Below the pieces are notes generated by a model. The model saw only the letters and a list, made by a program, of their open reading frames with translations. It made no database searches and was not told where the DNA came from. Both the position numbers and the translations under genes were made by a program. DNA of 64,000 nucleotides from Thermoanaerobaculia bacterium (lineage in GTDB: Bacteria > Acidobacteriota > Thermoanaerobaculia > Multivoradales > J023), in assembly GCA_030431255.1 (NCBI GenBank), contig JAUIJL010000027.1, forward strand, positions 1-64,000, in the 5' to 3' direction. Shown one piece after another: positions 15,436 to 23,600 of this stretch; the stretch's first letter is position 1; every line of letters starts with the position of its first letter.

Positions 15436-15945
15436 ATGGACACAAAGCTCACCAAAGTCATCTCCGGCGGACAAACCGGTGTAGACCAAGCAGCCCTTCG
15501 AGCCGCCCGAGACCTGGGAATTGCCATCGGAGGCTGGTGTCCTCCAAATAGGGAATCGGAATCCGGTGAGATCCCAGCGGATTTCCCGCTCATCGAAACA
15601 TCCTACGACCGCAGTGATCATGCCCAGGATGTCCCTCGATCCCTGCGGACCGAGTGGAATGTCCGAGATTCCGACGCCACCCTGATCCTGAGACCCAAGC
15701 ATCCGACAGGCCCCGATCTCGGCACCGACTGGACGGTCGCTTGTGCGATGCGCTTCGGCCGGCCGATATTGACTTGTGATCCGGGTGACTCGGAAGCTAG
15801 GGGTCGAATTGTGAGTTGGGTGAAGAGTCTCGGTGTCACGACGTTGAATGTCGGCGGGCCCAGCGAGTCGACGGTTCCTGGAATGGGTGAGCACGTCTAT
15901 GAGCTGCTGTCCGTGGTGTTCGGGAAGCTGATAGATCCCGATTGA
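15436..15945 (+). CDS. cpYpsA/SLOG-family putative nucleotide-binding protein
   Basis: A 169-residue Rossmann-like protein. The N-terminus KVISGGQTGVDQAALRAARDLGI, followed by GGWCPPNR, and then LRTEWNVRDSDATLIL are hallmarks of the circularly permuted YpsA group, once annotated as putative molybdenum carrier proteins. SLOG domains bind nucleotides or nucleotide-derived ligands and recur in conflict systems. The gene lies on the edge of the cassette array, but no attC separates it from the PadR unit. It ends just upstream of the padR promoter. Function in the cell is unknown. Confidence 0.82.
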   Translation: MDTKLTKVISGGQTGVDQAALRAARDLGIAIGGWCPPNRESESGEIPADFPLIETSYDRSDHAQDVPRSLRTEWNVRDSDATLILRPKHPTGPDLGTDWTVACAMRFGRPILTCDPGDSEARGRIVSWVKSLGVTTLNVGGPSESTVPGMGEHVYELLSVVFGKLIDPD

Positions 15946-15965
15946 ACCTACCGACATCATACCCC

Positions 15966-16014
15966 TTGACCATTTAGGGGTTGGTCAGTACGATACCTAA
16001 ATGAACAAGGTATC
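15966..16014 (+). promoter_or_regulatory. padR promoter overlapped by two inverted repeats
   Basis: TTGACC (15966-15971), a 17-bp spacer and TACGAT (15989-15994) form a good sigma-70-type promoter. Two inverted repeats with the same 11-base spacing overlap it: TGACC...GGTCA (15967-15987) and GATACC...GGTATC (15992-16014). Both read ACC-N11-GGT at the core. Their position over the -35 to +1 region suggests autorepression by the PadR product. Confidence 0.7.
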
Positions 16015-16055
16015 GGTCAAAACACACCTCATCCATTCAAGCCCGGGAGATCACC

Positions 16056-16403
16056 ATGCCCGGTAGCAACCTATTCAGCGGCACGTTGGATCTCCTCATC
16101 CTTCGCTCTCTCGTCTGGGGACCCCTGCACGGCTACGGCATCGGACGGTGGATTCGTCGCACCAGCTCCGAGATCCTGAGCATCGAAGAAGGGGCGCTCT
16201 ATCCCGCGTTGCATCGTATGCAGAAGAAGGGCTGGCTGAAGTCCGATTGGGGGCTTACGGAGACCCGTCGACAAGCCAAGTTCTACAGCCTGACGGACCT
16301 GGGCCGCGAGCATCTGAACCAGGAAACGCAGCGTTGGGAAGAGCATGCGACGGCGGTGCGTTCGGTGCTTTCTGGTAGCCGGGAAGCGGAGACCACCCCA
16401 TGA
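16056..16403 (+). CDS. PadR-family transcriptional repressor
   Basis: A 115-residue winged-helix regulator with the classic opening SGTLDLLILRSL, HGYGIGRWI, then EEGALYPALHRMQKKGWL and the wing TRRQAKFYSLTDLGREHL. PadR proteins bind as dimers to palindromes and release on ligand. The ATG has GGGAGA at proper distance. The stop codon overlaps the start of the permease gene (ATGA at 16400), the arrangement always described for ADOP permeases. The twin inverted repeats upstream are its likely operators, so the pair is probably autoregulated. Confidence 0.93.
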   Translation: MPGSNLFSGTLDLLILRSLVWGPLHGYGIGRWIRRTSSEILSIEEGALYPALHRMQKKGWLKSDWGLTETRRQAKFYSLTDLGREHLNQETQRWEEHATAVRSVLSGSREAETTP

Positions 16404-19099
16404 GACGGCCATTCCTTCGCCTATTTCGAATCACTCGCCATCAAGCAGACCCGGCCCGAGACGTGCGAGACGAGCTGGAGCTGCATTTGGAGATGCGCAC
16501 GGAAGAGCTCATGGACGAAGGCTGGTCGGAGGAGGCGGCTCGTCGTGAGGCGGAGCGGACCTTCGGGGATCGCCAACGCATTGAAATGGAGTGTCGAGAC
16601 TTGACCCGAGAGCGCCAGACACGTCGTCGCCGGTTGGATCTCCTGGATGCCTTGCGCATGGATCTGCGCCAAGCTTTTCGGGAAATTCGACGTCATGGCA
16701 TGGTGTCGGCCCTGATCGTGACCACTCTCGCGATCACCTTGGGGCTGAATCTGGCGGTTTTCAGCACGGTGCAATCCGTGGTTTGGGAGCCGCTGCCCTT
16801 TGCCGAGCCGGATCGACTCGTTCGAGTCCTCAACCAATATCCCGCGCTGGAAGAAATGCGTGCCAATAGCAGCGTGCCCGACCTTTTCGATCGACGGGAG
16901 CTGGCGGCTTTCGACGGGGTCACCCTCTACCAAACTCGGACCGAGGCGGTGGGGGAGCAGGGCTCGCTCACCCAAGCCTTCTCCATGCGAGTGGAGCCGT
17001 CGTTTCTCCGGGTGCTCGGCGTGGCTCCGGCCATGGGCGGGGGATTCACGGGCGATGCCTTCAAAGCCTCCGACGAGCCTGAGGTAATCGTCAGCCATGG
17101 TTTCTGGCAGGAATATCTCGGTGGCCGTCCGAGCCTCGGCAAGACCTTGAGGGTGGAAGGGGAGCCTCGGAAGATCGTCGGCATCATGCCCGAAGATTAT
17201 TTTTTTCCGGGCTGGGAAACGGAAATTTGGCTGCCTCTTTGGTTTGCTGAGCGGCAGATGGCGGATGCCGCCCGACATCGCAACTCTTTTCAAATGATCG
17301 CGCGCCTGGCGCCCGGCGCGACCTTAGAGCAAGCTCAAGCCCAAATCGACGCGTTGAACGCCGCCAACACGGAACGGCTACCGGCGTCGATGCAGACCCG
17401 AATTCGCGAGTCCGGGTTCCGCAGCCAAGTCGTCGGCTTTCACGACGACCTGGTGCACGAAAGCCGTCCATGGCTTTATCTGCTCGCGGCCGGAGCCCTA
17501 TTCGTCGGATTGATCTCCGCCGTCAGCCTGACCAACCTGCTGTTGGTGAGAGCGTCGGCTCGGCTCCGGGAATGGGCGACGCGACATGCCCTGGGCGCCG
17601 GGCGCGGGCGGATTCAGCTGCGGCTGTGGGTCGAAAGCGGTCTTCTGTCGACTGTCGGCTGCGTGCTCGGTCTGATGCTGGGGATCGTCGTGCTGCAACA
17701 GCTACGGGGTTTCGAAGCCTACGAGATTCCTCGCATCGAGCGGCTGATCATGAGCCCGGCCGTGTCGATCTCGGCGGTCTCCGCGGTCTTCCTCATGATG
17801 GCCCTGGCGAGCGCCGTGGCCCTGGGCATGACCCTCAGGGGATCCCTATTCTCCGTGCTGCGGGGTGGGGCAGCCACCGCGACTCGATCCCAATCCTTGA
17901 TGCGCAGCTTGTTGGTTTCCGTGCAAATCGCCATCGCCTTCGTGTTGTTGGTGGGAGCCGGTTTGATGACCCGCAGCTTGACCAACGTGATGTCCGTGGA
18001 TTTGGGATTCGAGCCCGACGGAGTGGTGGCGGGGGCGGTGTTCCTGGCCCCCGATGTTTATCCGACCACCGCGGACCGTGACGGATTCTTCGGTCGATGG
18101 GTGACGGAGGTGGAGTCGGTTCCCGGCATCGAGCGGGCCGCTGTGGCGAGCCAGATCCCGTTTTCCGGTGTCGATGAAAGCGCTTTCGTGCTGCCGAAGC
18201 AAGGGTGGGACGATCAGCAACGGCGGCGGTCACGACCGTCCCTGGTGACGGCGGTCAGCCCGGGATATTTCGACGTCATGGGCATTCCCCTGCTTTCCGG
18301 TCGTGTTTTCGACAGCCGTGACCACCGAGACGGGCCCCTGGGGGCGATCGTGAGCGTCGAGCTGGCGCGTCGCCTCGGGGCCGGCGATGCTCGCTCGGGC
18401 AGCGACATCCTCGGTCGGCAAGTGATGCTCGGTGAGGAGATCACGGACGATGCGGAGTGGTACACGGTGATCGGTGTGGTGGGGGACGTGGTCCACGATC
18501 GTCCCACCTCCACGACGCGCCCGGACGGCATCTACCTGGCCCAGACCCAAGCCGATATGCGCTTTGCCCGAATGCTGACCCGGGGTGAGCTCGACGCCGA
18601 CGCGAAGCTCGGGGCGATGGGTGCGCAGGTGCGCGAGATCGACCCCAGCCGGACGTTCTTCTGGAATAAACGCTTGACCGGCACGGTGGACGCCGCGTTG
18701 ATCCCGTTCCGGATTCCCGTGGGATTGCTGGCGGTCTTCTCGAGCATCGCCCTGATGCTGGCCGTGCTCGGCATCTACGGTGTGGTCGCCCAATCGGTGA
18801 TCCAACGCTCGAAAGACATCGGCATCCGATTGGCCCTAGGTGGCTCGAAGACCCACATCCTCAGCTCGATTCTCGCCTCCACCGTGCGCTTCGTCGGCGT
18901 GGGCGTCGGCCTGGGTCTGTTGGTGAGCCTGGCGGTGGTCGGCTTGCTAGAATCGTCCCTATTCGGTGTTCAGCCGAAAGACCCCGGGGTGCTGGGTGCG
19001 GTCATGCTGCTCATGCCCCTGGTCGCCGCGATCGCGACCCTGATTCCAGCCCGTCGGGCAGCACGCATCGATCCCGTGCGAGTCCTGTCGGCGGATTGA
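16400..19099 (+). CDS. ADOP-type duplicated FtsX/MacB-like permease (no ATPase)
   Basis: An 899-residue inner-membrane protein. An N-terminal ~90-residue helical cytoplasmic region (DELELHLEMRTEELMDEGWS...AERTFGD) is typical of the acidobacterial duplicated orphan permease (ADOP) family. Two units follow, each with a transmembrane helix, a MacB-type periplasmic domain and three FtsX helices: MVSALIVTTLAITLGLNLAVF and LLAAGALFVGLISAVSL in the first, RSLLVSVQIAIAFVLLVGAGL and FRIPVGLLAVFSSIALMLAVLGIYGVVAQSV in the second. There is no ABC ATPase nearby, so it either borrows one or works otherwise. Translation is coupled to padR. Probable role: export or stress response at the envelope; substrate unknown. 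Confidence 0.92.
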   Translation: MRRPFLRLFRITRHQADPARDVRDELELHLEMRTEELMDEGWSEEAARREAERTFGDRQRIEMECRDLTRERQTRRRRLDLLDALRMDLRQAFREIRRHGMVSALIVTTLAITLGLNLAVFSTVQSVVWEPLPFAEPDRLVRVLNQYPALEEMRANSSVPDLFDRRELAAFDGVTLYQTRTEAVGEQGSLTQAFSMRVEPSFLRVLGVAPAMGGGFTGDAFKASDEPEVIVSHGFWQEYLGGRPSLGKTLRVEGEPRKIVGIMPEDYFFPGWETEIWLPLWFAERQMADAARHRNSFQMIARLAPGATLEQAQAQIDALNAANTERLPASMQTRIRESGFRSQVVGFHDDLVHESRPWLYLLAAGALFVGLISAVSLTNLLLVRASARLREWATRHALGAGRGRIQLRLWVESGLLSTVGCVLGLMLGIVVLQQLRGFEAYEIPRIERLIMSPAVSISAVSAVFLMMALASAVALGMTLRGSLFSVLRGGAATATRSQSLMRSLLVSVQIAIAFVLLVGAGLMTRSLTNVMSVDLGFEPDGVVAGAVFLAPDVYPTTADRDGFFGRWVTEVESVPGIERAAVASQIPFSGVDESAFVLPKQGWDDQQRRRSRPSLVTAVSPGYFDVMGIPLLSGRVFDSRDHRDGPLGAIVSVELARRLGAGDARSGSDILGRQVMLGEEITDDAEWYTVIGVVGDVVHDRPTSTTRPDGIYLAQTQADMRFARMLTRGELDADAKLGAMGAQVREIDPSRTFFWNKRLTGTVDAALIPFRIPVGLLAVFSSIALMLAVLGIYGVVAQSVIQRSKDIGIRLALGGSKTHILSSILASTVRFVGVGVGLGLLVSLAVVGLLESSLFGVQPKDPGVLGAVMLLMPLVAAIATLIPARRAARIDPVRVLSAD

Positions 19100-19150
19100 C
19101 AGCGGCCGGAGCACGCAGCACGGGTCCCGGTGTCGTAGGTTGGGTTCTTG

Positions 19151-19708
19151 ATGGATCCAAGACAGTTGCTCGCGGTGATACTTTTGGCGTCGGCTTTGCG
19201 GGATGACCGGTGGGAAACGTGGGTGCCCCTGAATTGGTCGTTGGGCGGCGGTGGCCACTACCTAAGCACCCCAAAACAAATCTGTCCTGCTTCTCGACCA
19301 CGGGGCGATGTCTTGACGGAAGATTCAGAAGAAGCGGAAGGCCATGTCATCAGCCAGGGTTGGCTCATAGACTTTTTGCAGCGCTTTCCGGACCCGACGT
19401 TCGCGCTCCCTGGAAGGCCCCTGTATCGGGTCTTCGTAAACGGATCTGGCTTTCGCGACTCGGTAGAAGACTCGGAGCCACTGATCGGTTTCTACGTCAC
19501 AGTCTTTGTGCGAGCTGGAAGCCCCGCTGAGGCCGAGCGGAAAGCGAGGCATCAAGTCGAAACCCGGTGGCAGTCTTTCCATCAAGAGGCAGAGGGTCCC
19601 CTGCATCTGCTTGTTGAGGAGTGCGAACCGACAGGGGATCGATTCAAGTTGAGGTCGACACACGGTTTCGCGTTCTATTCGGAAGACGACGAGGAGGCCC
19701 CAATTTGA
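19151..19708 (+). CDS. Hypothetical protein (~185 aa), start uncertain
   Basis: I do not recognise the family. The C-terminal ~120 residues look like a genuine folded protein, with alternating strands and helices (GFYVTVFVRAGSPAEAERKARHQVETRW, GPLHLLVEECEP). The N-terminal ~55 residues are less convincing, and a TTG near 19315 may be the true start. It runs on the same strand as the permease, 52 bp downstream, and converges on the FG-GAP gene with a 10-bp gap. No signal peptide or membrane helix is evident beyond a weak N-terminal hydrophobic stretch. Confidence 0.5.
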   Translation: MDPRQLLAVILLASALRDDRWETWVPLNWSLGGGGHYLSTPKQICPASRPRGDVLTEDSEEAEGHVISQGWLIDFLQRFPDPTFALPGRPLYRVFVNGSGFRDSVEDSEPLIGFYVTVFVRAGSPAEAERKARHQVETRWQSFHQEAEGPLHLLVEECEPTGDRFKLRSTHGFAFYSEDDEEAPI

Positions 19709-19718
19709 GACTGAGGCC

Positions 19719-21341
19719 TTAAGGCGCGGAGCTCGACCAAGCCTCCAAGCTGCCGTTCTCGAACCCGTCGGCGAAGATCGGGGCCAGATTGCGCACCAGG
19801 AGGACGCCGCCTGCCCGGTCCTGCATGTCGAGGTTCTCGTGACCCGGCGTGCCGATGGCGAGGTGGTTGCCCAGACGATCGCCGCCCCAACGTCCGACCG
19901 CCACGGCCGAGCCGAGGTGGCCTCCCGACTCGACGGTGAGCAGGGTGAAGCCGTTCCACAGCTGGGCACCAGCGGCTTGGAGGCCGCCGCCGGCGCCGCG
20001 GAGCACTGCCACGTTGCCGGAGTTGGGAACGCCGAAGACGTTGTCGAAAGGGAAGCCGACGACCAGCTCGTCGCGACCGTCGGCGTCGAAGTCGCCGCTC
20101 GCCAAGACGTCGCCGAAGCGATCGAAGGTGGCGATCTCGGGGCTGATCAGGTTCTCGAAGAGGATCTGCTCGGTGTCGACCGAGAGGCCCCCGCCGAAGG
20201 TGCCGTAGAACACCTGCACCGCGCCGCTGCCTTCGGGGCCGAATTGGGACTCGAAGGGAATGCCGATCGCCAGGTCGAGGAGACCGCCACCATTGAAGTC
20301 GCCCAGCACGATCGCCGACCCGAAGGCGTCGCCTTCGGCCGCGTTGCCCAGCACGTCGTCGACGTCCTGGTGGAGCAGCTGCTGGGTTTCGACCGAGATG
20401 TCGACACCGCTGACGCCGCCGGCGATCACCTGCACCGAGCCCGCGGACTGCACCAGCCCGACGCGGTCGCCGGGCGTGCCCACCACCAGATCGGGCACGC
20501 CGTCGCCGGTGACGTCGCCGATGGCGAGGGAAGCGCCGAAGTGGTCGTCGGGCCCGGCGATGCCGAAGACGTTGGTCACGTCCTGGTGCAGGCGGGCGTC
20601 GAAGGCCGTGCCGAGACCGTCGCTGTCGTTCGAGGTGATCAGGTGCACGGCTCCGGCGTCCGCGAAGTCGCCGACCCGGTCGTCGGGCGCGCCCACCACC
20701 AGATCCGGGAAGGGATTCTGGCCGACGGGCCCGGCGGCGAGCACTGAACCGAAGCGATCGCCGGCCTCCGGTGTGCCGGTCAGCACCGACTGGTCGAACC
20801 ACGACGTGACCTCGGGGTTTAGGCCCACGCCGAGCCGGCCGTAAATGACCGCCACCCGGCCGGCGGCGGAGAGCCCGTCGACCTCAGCACCGGGGATTCC
20901 GATCGCCAGGTCACAAGCGCCGTCGAGGTTGAAGTCGGCCGCCGCCAGGGCGGCTCCGAAGGCGTCCCCGGCGTCGTCCTGACCGAGCGGCAGGTCGCCC
21001 TGGCGAAGCGGTGAGCCCGGTGTTTCGACCGCGGTGCCGGTCCCGTCAGCGGAGAAGATGCGCACTGCGCCGGCGTTCGACTGTGTGCCCTCCGGCGTCT
21101 CGACGTCGGTTTCGGGTATGCCGACGGCCAGCTCGTCGTCGCCGTCGCCGTCGAAGTCGCAAAACACCAGGGCCTCGCCCATGCGCTCGTGGGCCTGGGG
21201 CCCGGGCAGCCACTGAACACCTGAGGCGGTCAACTGAGCGTCCGCTGCCGCGGTGCAGGTCACCAGGGCGACGAGAGAGAGACAGGTGCGGAGCAGCGGT
21301 CGCCGAGGTTGGTGGTGGGTCGTGGAGAGTGATTGCAGCAT
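19719..21341 (-). CDS. Secreted FG-GAP/integrin-alpha-like beta-propeller protein
   Basis: A ~540-residue exported protein. The ATG at 21341 has GAGG upstream and starts a signal peptide (LLRTCLSLVALVTCTAAADA). The body has about seven FG-GAP units with Asp-rich calcium loops, for example DFDGDGDDELAVG, DFNLDGACDLAIG and DVTGDGVPDLVVG, each led by a phrase such as GERFG or GDAFGAALAA. These blades build an integrin-alpha-type propeller that binds Ca and usually mediates surface or protein contact. The C-terminus reads PIFADGFENGSLEAWS, a tail I recall from many secreted proteins of related bacteria and perhaps a sorting or processing tag (inference). Confidence 0.9.
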   Translation of the reverse strand: MLQSLSTTHHQPRRPLLRTCLSLVALVTCTAAADAQLTASGVQWLPGPQAHERMGEALVFCDFDGDGDDELAVGIPETDVETPEGTQSNAGAVRIFSADGTGTAVETPGSPLRQGDLPLGQDDAGDAFGAALAAADFNLDGACDLAIGIPGAEVDGLSAAGRVAVIYGRLGVGLNPEVTSWFDQSVLTGTPEAGDRFGSVLAAGPVGQNPFPDLVVGAPDDRVGDFADAGAVHLITSNDSDGLGTAFDARLHQDVTNVFGIAGPDDHFGASLAIGDVTGDGVPDLVVGTPGDRVGLVQSAGSVQVIAGGVSGVDISVETQQLLHQDVDDVLGNAAEGDAFGSAIVLGDFNGGGLLDLAIGIPFESQFGPEGSGAVQVFYGTFGGGLSVDTEQILFENLISPEIATFDRFGDVLASGDFDADGRDELVVGFPFDNVFGVPNSGNVAVLRGAGGGLQAAGAQLWNGFTLLTVESGGHLGSAVAVGRWGGDRLGNHLAIGTPGHENLDMQDRAGGVLLVRNLAPIFADGFENGSLEAWSSSAP

Positions 21342-21531
21342 GGTGGAGTCCTCGCAGTGGCTGTTTTCTCGACAATCTATGCGTCCGAGGGAGGGAGCGT
21401 CCGAGAGAGGGACGTCGGTCAGGGATAGGATCTTGATTGGCGGCACCAGCCGGAGTCCTTACGAAAGCCTTAGGGCGGGCTTAGGGACGAGAATTGGGCT
21501 TATCCGATGGTGAGCCCATCTTGTGAGATGG

Positions 21532-21596
21532 AATTGCAACCAAGGGGTTGCAATTTAAGGCGATGCTTTTTAGGATATGGGCAACCTAGAGGTTGC
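21532..21596 (+). promoter_or_regulatory. Two GCAACC-N4-GGTTGC palindromes before the SRPBCC gene
   Basis: Palindrome 1 (21532-21555) has perfect 10-bp arms AATTGCAACC around AAGG. Palindrome 2 (21581-21596) has GCAACC, TAGA, GGTTGC and sits three bases before the ATG, covering its AGAGG ribosome-binding site. The centres are 45 bp apart. They look like twin operators, and the second could also fold over the ribosome-binding site. No regulator gene is adjacent. Confidence 0.65.
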
Positions 21597-21599
21597 GTA

Positions 21600-22058
21600 A
21601 TGCGTCAAGAAGATCGGGATCGAATCGAGAAGGTTGTCGACCTAAAAGCGCCCGTTTCGCGGGTGTGGCGTGCGCTCACGGACTACGAAGAATTTGGGCG
21701 GTGGTTCAGGGTTCGGCTGGATGGACCGTTCGAAGTCGGTGTGACGAATACGGGCAATATCACGTACCCCGGCTATGAGCACATGAAGTGGGAGTCCGTG
21801 ACCGAGCACATGGAGCCCGAGCGGCGTTTCGTCTTTTCCTGGCCTCCCAGTGCCTTGGATCCCGAGACCACCTACAGCGACGACGCCAAGGTGGTCGTCG
21901 AGTTTCGCTTGCAGCCCATCGAAGGCGGAACGCGTCTGACGATCACCGAGACGGGTTTTCTGCAATTCCCAGAATCGAAACGATTAGAGGTGCTTCGGTC
22001 CAACCAAGAGGGCTGGGATATCCAAGCGAAGAACGTGGCTGCTCATGTCGCGAGTTGA
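21600..22058 (+). CDS. SRPBCC/AHSA1-family protein
   Basis: A 152-residue START-like helix-grip protein. It begins RIEKVVDLKAPVSRVWRALTDYEEFGRWF, the standard opening of the AHSA1 (activator of Hsp90 ATPase-like) branch. Later it has FVFSWPPSALDPET, VVEFRLQPIEGGTRLTITETGF and a C-terminal helix GWDIQAKNVAAHV. These proteins bind hydrophobic ligands, but the ligand is unknown. The ATG at 21600 is chosen over an upstream in-frame ATG (21507) because AGAGG lies 7 bases ahead and homology begins there. Control by the GCAACC palindromes is likely. Confidence 0.87.
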   Translation: MRQEDRDRIEKVVDLKAPVSRVWRALTDYEEFGRWFRVRLDGPFEVGVTNTGNITYPGYEHMKWESVTEHMEPERRFVFSWPPSALDPETTYSDDAKVVVEFRLQPIEGGTRLTITETGFLQFPESKRLEVLRSNQEGWDIQAKNVAAHVAS

Positions 22059-22184
22059 GATTCGAAGGCCTCCAGGGTGTGTTCGGTAGCGAGTGATCGG
22101 GCGCTTCCGGGCTTTTTCGTGAGCCGCAATTTCTTAGGTCAGGTAGAGTCGGCATAAATGAGTGCAGCAGATAGGAGAACTGAC

Positions 22185-22421
22185 ATGAGCACGGTCACTC
22201 TTCAAATCCCGGAGTCTTTGCACCTTCAACTGTCGCAGTTGGCAGAGCGGGACGGGGTCTCTGTGGACCAGCTACTCACCATAGCTGCTGCTGAAAAAGT
22301 ATCGGCCTTGCTGACGGTGGACTACCTCAAAGAACGCGGTAAGGGCGCAAGCCGCGAGGAGTTTGAAGCCATACTCGCCAAGGTGCCCAGCGTTGAGCCC
22401 GAGGAACAAGACCGCTTGTAA
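22185..22421 (+). CDS. RHH/HicB-like antitoxin-type protein without a toxin
   Basis: A 78-residue protein that starts STVTLQIPESLHLQLSQLAERDGVSVDQLLTIAAAEKVSALL, the strand-helix-helix pattern of ribbon-helix-helix DNA-binding proteins of the HicB/CopG kind. The ATG at 22185 has AGGAG seven bases upstream, better than the in-frame ATG at 22158. The C-terminal part (YLKERGKGASREEFEAILAKVP) resembles the tail found after antitoxin domains. No toxin gene lies on either side: the next gene is on the opposite strand. It may be a solitary regulator or a relic of a toxin-antitoxin pair. Confidence 0.75.
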   Translation: MSTVTLQIPESLHLQLSQLAERDGVSVDQLLTIAAAEKVSALLTVDYLKERGKGASREEFEAILAKVPSVEPEEQDRL

Positions 22422-22462
22422 GATGGTGGAGCAGGATGAGCGAAGCCTTCCCTGTTGCTCAT

Positions 22463-22510
22463 CTTCTCTTCGCTAGCCCGTTTCGACTTCTCTTCGCTAG
22501 CCCGTTTCGA
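22463..22510. repeat. 24-bp tandem duplication at the cyclodeaminase 3' end
   Basis: Bases 22463-22486 and 22487-22510 are identical. The unit contains the CTA (reverse-strand TAG) stop codon of the cyclodeaminase gene, so the duplicated copy lies just past the stop. Confidence 0.85.
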
Positions 22511-23543
22511 CCTCGAGCCCGAGCCCCAGCTCTTCGGCCTTTTCCAAAGCGAAAAGCGCGATGGCTGTGTCCTGCGCTCCGGTGCCCGTGAGATCGCAGA
22601 CGGTGACTTGATCTGACGATGTACGTCCCGGCTTTCGACCGCTGACCAAATCCCCCAGCTCTCCGTAAACGATGTCTTGCCGATGCTCGGGCTCCACATG
22701 TTGGAGCTCCCCAAGCCGCTCGCATTGGCTCAAGCGATCCACCACGCACAGATCCGCTCGACGCAGCACATCCGCTTCCAGCTCCTGCTTGCCGGGCAAG
22801 TCCGAGCCCATGGCGGTGATGTGTCGGCCGGGCTCGAGCCAATCCGCGCGAATCAGGGGACGGCGCGCCGGGGTGGTGGTGACCACACATTGGCTTTGGC
22901 GGACGACCTCTTCCGCGGACGGCAGGCAGCGGATCTCGAGCTCGGCCAAGCTTGCCCCATCCGATGTTGCCTGAAGCCGAGTCATGAGATCCTGCGCCCG
23001 TTCGGCGTGGCGTCCCCAAATCAACAGCCGATCGAAGGGGCGCACGAGGAATAAAGCCCGGGCTTGAAGCTCCGCCTGTCGACCGGTGCCCAAGATCCCG
23101 GCCGTGGTCACGGTTTCCGGGGCCAGGTGTTTGGCCGCGACCCCGCCGGCCAGGGCGGTGCGCAGGTCCGTCAACAGGCCGTTGTCCAGCAGCACCGCTC
23201 GACAAAAACCGGTTCCGGCGTCGAGCACCACCATCAGGCCGCTACCGGTGGGCAGGCCGAGGGCGCTGTTGCCGAAGAACCCCGAGGCGATTTTGACCGC
23301 AAAGGCGTCCAGTCCCGGCACGAATGCGCTTTTGATGTCCACATCACCGCCGTGCCTGCCGTCGGTGGGCGAGCCGCTGACGGAAATGTGTTGGATCGGC
23401 GGCATGTCGACCGCTCTTTCGGTCAGCCAAGCGAAGGCCTGCTCCACCCGGAGCAAGGCTTCCAGGTCCAGGGACACACAACGCTTGAGATCCGCTTCGG
23501 TGAGCAGGCGAACGGAGGTCGAAAACGGTGGATTTGAAATCAT
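22497..23543 (-). CDS. Ornithine cyclodeaminase/mu-crystallin family protein (EutC-like)
   Basis: A 348-residue NAD(P)-dependent enzyme. It begins LLTEADLKRCVSLDLEALLRVEQAF, continues MPPIQHISV and VDIKSAFVPGLDAFAVKIASGFFGN, and has the Rossmann segment TAGILGTGRQAELQARAL. This suits the ornithine cyclodeaminase superfamily, which includes pyrroline-2-carboxylate reductases and the EutC enzyme of ectoine breakdown. The exact substrate cannot be read from sequence. It is divergent from an aminotransferase gene with only 57 bp between the start codons. The pair plausibly share a promoter region and an amino-acid pathway. Confidence 0.85.
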   Translation of the reverse strand: MISNPPFSTSVRLLTEADLKRCVSLDLEALLRVEQAFAWLTERAVDMPPIQHISVSGSPTDGRHGGDVDIKSAFVPGLDAFAVKIASGFFGNSALGLPTGSGLMVVLDAGTGFCRAVLLDNGLLTDLRTALAGGVAAKHLAPETVTTAGILGTGRQAELQARALFLVRPFDRLLIWGRHAERAQDLMTRLQATSDGASLAELEIRCLPSAEEVVRQSQCVVTTTPARRPLIRADWLEPGRHITAMGSDLPGKQELEADVLRRADLCVVDRLSQCERLGELQHVEPEHRQDIVYGELGDLVSGRKPGRTSSDQVTVCDLTGTGAQDTAIALFALEKAEELGLGLEVETG

Positions 23544-23600
23544 GGTTTGAGGGACTCAGCTGGCTTGGACATGCATTTCTAACATATCTAAGATAGCGCC

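Noticed and set aside
22185-22440. Search for a toxin partner of the RHH protein
   Set aside because: Only ~75 bp separate it from the convergent cyclodeaminase gene, and no toxin frame lies upstream.
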